In this document: positions 6,226 through 9,741 of the stretch, piece by piece
Position numbering within the stretch: the first letter of the stretch is position 1
How the letters are laid out: each line of letters begins with the position of its first letter
Origin: Gemmatimonadales bacterium
GTDB lineage: Bacteria > Gemmatimonadota > Gemmatimonadetes > Gemmatimonadales > GWC2-71-9
DNA: 9,741 bases
Reading direction: 5' to 3'
Assembly: GCA_013816685.1 (NCBI GenBank)
Contig: JACDDX010000039.1
Location: forward strand, 1 to 9,741
Notes under the pieces: generated by a model
Seen by the model: the letters and a program-made list of their open reading frames with translations, nothing else
Databases searched by the model: none
Told to the model about the DNA's origin: nothing
Translations under genes and position numbers: made by a program

Positions 6226-7614
6226 CTAGAGCGGCTTCGTGTCAGGCTGGAGCGCCGCGGCACCGGGGGTGCCGAACGCGCGCCAGGCGTAGTACACCGG
6301 GATGCCGGCCAGAATGATGGCGAAGGTGATGCCGGTGTTCAGCGGATCGGTCCACAGCGCGTTCACCACCATCGCGACGGATGCGACGAGGAAGAGTGCC
6401 GGCACCACCGGGTAGCCCCAGGTGCGATAGGGCCGGGGCATGTCGGGCCGGGTGCGACGCAGCACGAACACGGCCGCGACCGCGAGACTGTAGAACGGCC
6501 AGATCCCCAGTATGAACTTGTCGGCCAGCGCCTGGAAATCGTTCAGTAGCACGTAGACGACGCCAAGCAGGGTGGCGAGGCCCACCGCCACCGACGGACT
6601 CTTGTACCGAGGCGAGACCCGGGCGAGGCCGGAGAAGAACAGACCCCGGTCGGCGAGCGCGAAGAAGATGCGCGGACCGGTCAGCATCGAGCCGATCAGG
6701 GTGCTGAAGGCCGAGACCATCACCACCGCCGAGATGACCGCGCCGCCGGCCCCGTGGAACAGCGGGATCCGGTTGGCGGCCGTCGCGGCGATCAGGGGCG
6801 AGCGGGCCATCTCGGGCAGCGGCACCAGATAGATGTAGGCGAGGTTGAGGAGCAGGTAGATCAGCACGATGAGCGAGGTGCCGACGATAAGCGCGAGCGG
6901 CAGCGTCCGCGCCGGATCCTTGACCTCCCCACCGACGAACGACAGATCGGCCCAGCCGTCGTAGGTCCACATGATGGCGATCAGTGCGGTACCGAGCAGC
7001 GAGAGGCTGAGCCCGCCCGACCAGGCCGGTGTGAAATGGCTGGTGCTGCCGTCGCCTGCCGCAAAGGCGAGCACGCCAAGTCCGGCCAGCGCCGCATACT
7101 TGGCTACGGTGGTGAGGTTCATGGCAGCGGCCGCGGCGCGCACATCGACGTAGTTGAGAATCCCGACCGCGAGGACGGCGGCGGCGGCCACCAGGCGAAT
7201 CTGACCGGGCGTCATCGGGATGAAGTAGCCGAGGTATTCGGCGAAGATCGTGGCGATGGCGCCGAGCGCGGAGGCGCGGATGACGGCGAGCTCGGACCAG
7301 CCGAAGAGAAAGGCGGGGAGCGGTCCGAAGCCTTCGAGGATGTAGGCGAAGACGCCGCCGCTCCGCGGCATCGCCGCGGCGAGCTCGGCATAGGTGAGCG
7401 CGCCGAACAGTGCGATGAGTCCGCCGAGCACCCAGGCCAGCAGCACCGGCCCGGGCTCGTGGAGTTTCTCCGCCGCGCCCGCTGGCACCCGGAAGATGCC
7501 GCTGCCGATAGTCGAGCCGATGAGCACGGCGACCGCGCTCCCGAGCCCGAGCGTCCGCGGCAGGCGCTCGCCCCAGCGGTCGCGTCCGGGAACGGCCTCA
7601 GGCCCTAAGGTCAT
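6226..7614 (-). CDS. APC-superfamily amino acid permease, LAT/SteT-like
   Basis: Inner-membrane amino acid transporter of 462 residues, the usual size for the amino acid-polyamine-organocation superfamily with about 12 helices. GSTIGSGIF (33-41) is the unwound first-helix substrate site. WTYDGWADLSFVGGEVKDP (216-234) is the sixth-helix signature of the L-type/SteT-like branch. TGPRIFFALADRGLFF (312-327) and RPYRTWGYPVVP (394-405) are typical conserved loop segments. The substrate is not readable from sequence; SteT exchanges serine and threonine, so a neutral amino acid is a reasonable guess. ATG 7614 was chosen because a plausible AAGGA lies 11 nt upstream and the N-terminus then fits the family. 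A TTG at 7650 in the same frame would add 12 residues (SSCKQRRNLGH after the start) without family support. The gene is monocistronic, divergent from the ctaAB gene and convergent with nadC. No link to NAD or heme synthesis is evident. Confidence 0.9.
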   Translation of the reverse strand: MTLGPEAVPGRDRWGERLPRTLGLGSAVAVLIGSTIGSGIFRVPAGAAEKLHEPGPVLLAWVLGGLIALFGALTYAELAAAMPRSGGVFAYILEGFGPLPAFLFGWSELAVIRASALGAIATIFAEYLGYFIPMTPGQIRLVAAAAVLAVGILNYVDVRAAAAAMNLTTVAKYAALAGLGVLAFAAGDGSTSHFTPAWSGGLSLSLLGTALIAIMWTYDGWADLSFVGGEVKDPARTLPLALIVGTSLIVLIYLLLNLAYIYLVPLPEMARSPLIAATAANRIPLFHGAGGAVISAVVMVSAFSTLIGSMLTGPRIFFALADRGLFFSGLARVSPRYKSPSVAVGLATLLGVVYVLLNDFQALADKFILGIWPFYSLAVAAVFVLRRTRPDMPRPYRTWGYPVVPALFLVASVAMVVNALWTDPLNTGITFAIILAGIPVYYAWRAFGTPGAAALQPDTKPL

Positions 7615-7682
7615 GTGCCCTAAGTTCCTTCGCTGCTTGCAGCTTGACAAGGGGCAACCGCGCGCCGTTCTTTCCTCCTGCC
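7615..7682. promoter_or_regulatory. divergent promoter region, permease and ctaA-ctaB fusion
   Basis: This 68-bp spacer must contain signals for both flanking genes. On the plus strand a perfect TTGACA lies at 7644-7649, but the hexamer 17 bp downstream (GTTCTT, 7667-7672) is a poor -10. GCTGC-TT-GCAGC (7632-7643) is a perfect inverted repeat abutting it, and CTTGACAAG (7643-7651) is a second small palindrome. On the minus strand AAGGA at about 7626-7630 can serve as the permease Shine-Dalgarno. No Shine-Dalgarno precedes the ATG at 7683. Whether the palindromes bind a regulator is unknown. Confidence 0.4.
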
Positions 7683-9587
7683 ATGAATCTGACTAGAGAG
7701 GACCCGGCGCGGCTCCTTCGTCGCCTCGCCTGGACCGGGGCTGCGCTCGCGTGCGGCCTCATCCTGTTGGGCGGGGTCGTACGGATCACCGGGTCTGGAA
7801 TGGGCTGTGGCGACCACTGGCCCCGCTGCGATGGTGAGTGGTTCCCTCCGCTGGACCTTGCCACCCTTATAGAGATCAGTCACCGCTGGGTCGCCGCGCT
7901 GGTGAGCCTGTTCGTCCTGGCCATCGCGGCGGTCGCTTGGAGGCGCCACCGCGCCGACCGCTCGCTGCGCGACCCGGCGGCGCTTGCGGCCGTGCTGCTC
8001 GTGCTTCAGGTGCTGCTCGGCGCGATCACGGTGAAGCTCGCATTGCCGCCGTGGGTGATCATCACGCACCTGGCCAACGCCATGATCCTGCTGGCCGTGC
8101 TGATAATGGTCGCGCTCAGGGCCGGCCAGGGCCGGCCCGGCGAAGGTGCCCTGCCCCGCACCGAGCGCCACGCTGCTCACGGACTGGTGCACGCCACCAC
8201 CGGGCTCGGCTTCGTCGTCATCCTGTTCGGCGCTCAGACCGCGAACTTCCACGCCGGCCTGCTCTGCCTCGGCTTCCCGTTCTGCTCCGATTCGGCGCTG
8301 CCGCCCGCAGCACCGCTCGCGCTGCTGCCCTGGGCCCACCGCATGCTCGCCTTTGCGTTCCTGGCTCTGGTGATCACGCTTGTCGTCCGGCTCCGGCAGT
8401 ACTCTCCCGACGCGCGTCCACTTTGGCGCGCCGCGCAGGTGACGCTCGGCGCCACCCTGCTCCAGGTCGGCATCGCCGCGGCAATGGTGCTGCACCTGTT
8501 GCCGGCCGGGCTCCGGGCCTTGCACCTGCTCGTGGGCACTCTGGTCTGGGCGTCACTGGTGGTGCTGGTGTTCCGCTCCAGCCGGACGCGCGCTGGTGCA
8601 CGGGTCCGGGCCTCCAAGGCCGACCGCCGGCCATCGCTCGCGGCCGACCTGGTGACGCTGACCAAGCCGCGGATCATCTCGCTCCTCCTGGTGACCACGA
8701 TCGCCCCGATGTTCATCACTCCCGCCGGACTTCCGAGCCCGGTGCTGGTGCTCTGGGTGACGATCGGCGGCTACCTGATGGCGGGCGGCGCCAACGCGAT
8801 CAACATGTGGTTCGATCGGGACATCGACGATCTGATGGCCCGCACGCGGCTGCGCCCGATTCCCGCCGGGCGCATCTCTCCGGCACTCGGCCTGGGGTGG
8901 GGCATCTCCCTCGCCGCCGTCGCCTTTGCCATGCTCTGGTTCCTGGTGAATCCACTCAGCGCCGGGCTCGCCCTCGCCGGCCTGCTGTTCTACGTCTTCA
9001 TCTATACCGTATGGCTCAAGCGCTCCAGTCCGCAGAACATCGTCATCGGTGGCGCGGCCGGCGCCTTCCCGCCGCTGGTCGGCTGGGCGGCGGTCACCGG
9101 TCGGCTGGACCTGGCGGCCATCTATCTCTTTGCCATCATCTTCTACTGGACCCCACCGCACTTCTGGGCGCTCGCGCTCATCAAGCAGGCCGATTACGCC
9201 CGTGCCGGGATCCCGATGATGCCGGTGGCGTATGGCGCCGAGCGAACCAAGTACGAGATGCTGGTGTACACGCTCATGCTGATTCCGCTCACGATCATGC
9301 CCACGCTCTTCGGTGCGCTGGGACCTATCTACGGCTTGGCCGCCGTGCTGCTCGGCGCGCGGCTCCTCTGGTACTGCATCAAACTGCGACGCGAGCGAAC
9401 CGTCACGCCGCTGGCCTGGGGGATGTACAAGTACTCGCTGCTCTACCTCGCGCTCCTGTTCGCCGCCATGGGCGTGGACCGGGCATTCCCGCTAGGTACT
9501 CGCGAGCCCGACCCCTCCAAGGTGATCATCTTCAACAATCCCGGGGAAGAGCTGGCCACGCCGGTCGGAATTCACCTCGGTCACTGA
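7683..9587 (+). CDS. fused heme A synthase-heme O synthase (CtaA-CtaB)
   Basis: One 634-residue membrane protein combining two consecutive heme-modifying enzymes. Residues about 12-298 are CtaA/Cox15, which oxidises the C8 methyl of heme O to a formyl group. It has the four heme-ligand histidines H67 (in EISHRW, with E64), H129, H219 and H281; the 62-residue gap of the last pair equals that of B. subtilis H216/H278. Cys pairs C42/C49 and C195/C201 match the two external-loop pairs of the Bacillus protein. Residues about 320-605 are CtaB/Cox10, a UbiA-type prenyltransferase adding the farnesyl chain to protoheme. It has the Mg-diphosphate motif N374-D378-D382, YTVWLKR (441-447), NIVIGGAAGAFPP (452-464) and TPPHFWALA (490-498). 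A basic linker (about 298-318) fits a cytoplasmic connection, compatible with eight helices followed by the CtaB helices. ATG 7683 fits the CtaA N-terminus; a TTG at 7644 would add 13 residues. The order in the protein is the reverse of the reaction order. The product feeds an aa3/caa3 oxidase outside the window. Confidence 0.95.
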   Translation: MNLTREDPARLLRRLAWTGAALACGLILLGGVVRITGSGMGCGDHWPRCDGEWFPPLDLATLIEISHRWVAALVSLFVLAIAAVAWRRHRADRSLRDPAALAAVLLVLQVLLGAITVKLALPPWVIITHLANAMILLAVLIMVALRAGQGRPGEGALPRTERHAAHGLVHATTGLGFVVILFGAQTANFHAGLLCLGFPFCSDSALPPAAPLALLPWAHRMLAFAFLALVITLVVRLRQYSPDARPLWRAAQVTLGATLLQVGIAAAMVLHLLPAGLRALHLLVGTLVWASLVVLVFRSSRTRAGARVRASKADRRPSLAADLVTLTKPRIISLLLVTTIAPMFITPAGLPSPVLVLWVTIGGYLMAGGANAINMWFDRDIDDLMARTRLRPIPAGRISPALGLGWGISLAAVAFAMLWFLVNPLSAGLALAGLLFYVFIYTVWLKRSSPQNIVIGGAAGAFPPLVGWAAVTGRLDLAAIYLFAIIFYWTPPHFWALALIKQADYARAGIPMMPVAYGAERTKYEMLVYTLMLIPLTIMPTLFGALGPIYGLAAVLLGARLLWYCIKLRRERTVTPLAWGMYKYSLLYLALLFAAMGVDRAFPLGTREPDPSKVIIFNNPGEELATPVGIHLGH

Positions 9588-9615
9588 TTCTGCTGCGACG
9601 GACACGAAGCGCCGC
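9588..9615. other. short spacer after the ctaA-ctaB fusion
   Basis: These 28 bp lie between the CtaA-CtaB stop and the next ATG. There is no promoter-like hexamer pair or hairpin. Same strand and short distance suggest co-transcription with the following gene. Confidence 0.4.
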
Positions 9616-9741
9616 ATGACCACAGCCGCGCAGACCGCTCCCTACGCGTCATCGACGTCCGACGAGGCGCCCGCCGCGTCTGGCCGTCGCCTGCCTCCAC
9701 CGGGCCGCCTGACCCGGCTCTGGCCGCGGGTCCGTCCGCAC
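9616..9741 (+). CDS. 5' end of an unidentified gene, possibly an ABC exporter
   Basis: An open frame runs from ATG 9616 to the window edge (42 codons, no stop). It begins MTTAAQTAPYASS, continues with a Ser/Ala/Pro-rich, probably disordered stretch, and ends in a basic segment, GRLTRLWPRVRPH (30-42). The last part resembles the amphipathic lead-in to the first membrane helix of MsbA-type ABC transporters (pattern L..L.PYLRPHR), but this is a weak cue. GC-rich third codon positions favour this frame being coding. A weak ACGGA precedes the start. The function cannot be assigned from the visible part. Confidence 0.45.
   Translation, partial: MTTAAQTAPYASSTSDEAPAASGRRLPPPGRLTRLWPRVRPH

Noticed and set aside
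6754..7608. plus-strand open frame opposite the permease gene
   Set aside because: Its product is rich in Glu/Arg/Gly/Gln without family motifs; the minus strand encodes a clear APC transporter.
7838..9619. 593-codon plus-strand frame overlapping the CtaA-CtaB gene
   Set aside because: It is a +2-type shadow with Arg/Pro/His-rich composition and no membrane segments, while the overlapping frame has full CtaA and CtaB signatures.
1..9741. Mobile element, prophage, CRISPR or defence island
   Set aside because: No transposase, integrase, tRNA-linked att site, direct repeat array or nuclease-like ORF was seen; the genes all look like core metabolism or envelope genes.

Overview
The window is a gene-dense, high-GC (about two thirds G+C by eye) stretch of a diderm, aerobic bacterium. 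LptF/LptG point to an outer membrane with lipopolysaccharide-type lipid. Heme A synthesis points to an aa3/caa3-type terminal oxidase. GC content, frequent GTG starts, the gene mix and a one-piece CtaA-CtaB protein would fit a Gemmatimonadota-like or related soil bacterium, but this is an impression and not a phylogenetic result.

Layout: (1) 1-2722 (+): a sigma70-type promoter (TTGAGG-N17-TATAAT), then lptF and lptG overlapping by 4 bp (ATGA), the permease pair of the LPS export ABC transporter. LptF carries an unusual insert of about 100 residues, rich in Pro, Gln and Lys, just before its fourth membrane helix. (2) 2723-2851: a 129-bp spacer holding a small hairpin resembling a dispersed repeat and a -10-like box almost touching the nadB start. 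(3) 2852-6218 (+): a compact nadB-nadA-nadC operon, the complete aspartate-to-nicotinate-mononucleotide branch of de novo NAD synthesis. (4) 6226-7614 (-): an APC-superfamily amino acid permease of the LAT/SteT-like type, ending tail-to-tail with nadC across 7 bp. (5) 7615-7682: a divergent spacer with short palindromes and a perfect TTGACA. (6) 7683-9587 (+): one 634-residue ORF fusing heme A synthase (CtaA/Cox15) to heme O synthase (CtaB/Cox10). (7) 9616 to the window end (+): the first 42 codons of a further gene, possibly an ABC exporter.

Functional logic: lptFG serves envelope biogenesis. In nadBAC, NadB makes iminoaspartate, NadA condenses it with dihydroxyacetone phosphate to quinolinate, and NadC makes NaMN. 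The CtaA-CtaB fusion carries heme b through heme O to heme A. The modules are neighbours without an obvious joint pathway. No tRNA, rRNA, CRISPR array, transposon, phage gene or defence system is visible. The genes belong to known families with intact diagnostic residues, so I do not claim an undescribed system. The features most worth a second look are the LptF insert, the CtaA-CtaB fusion and the intergenic elements.
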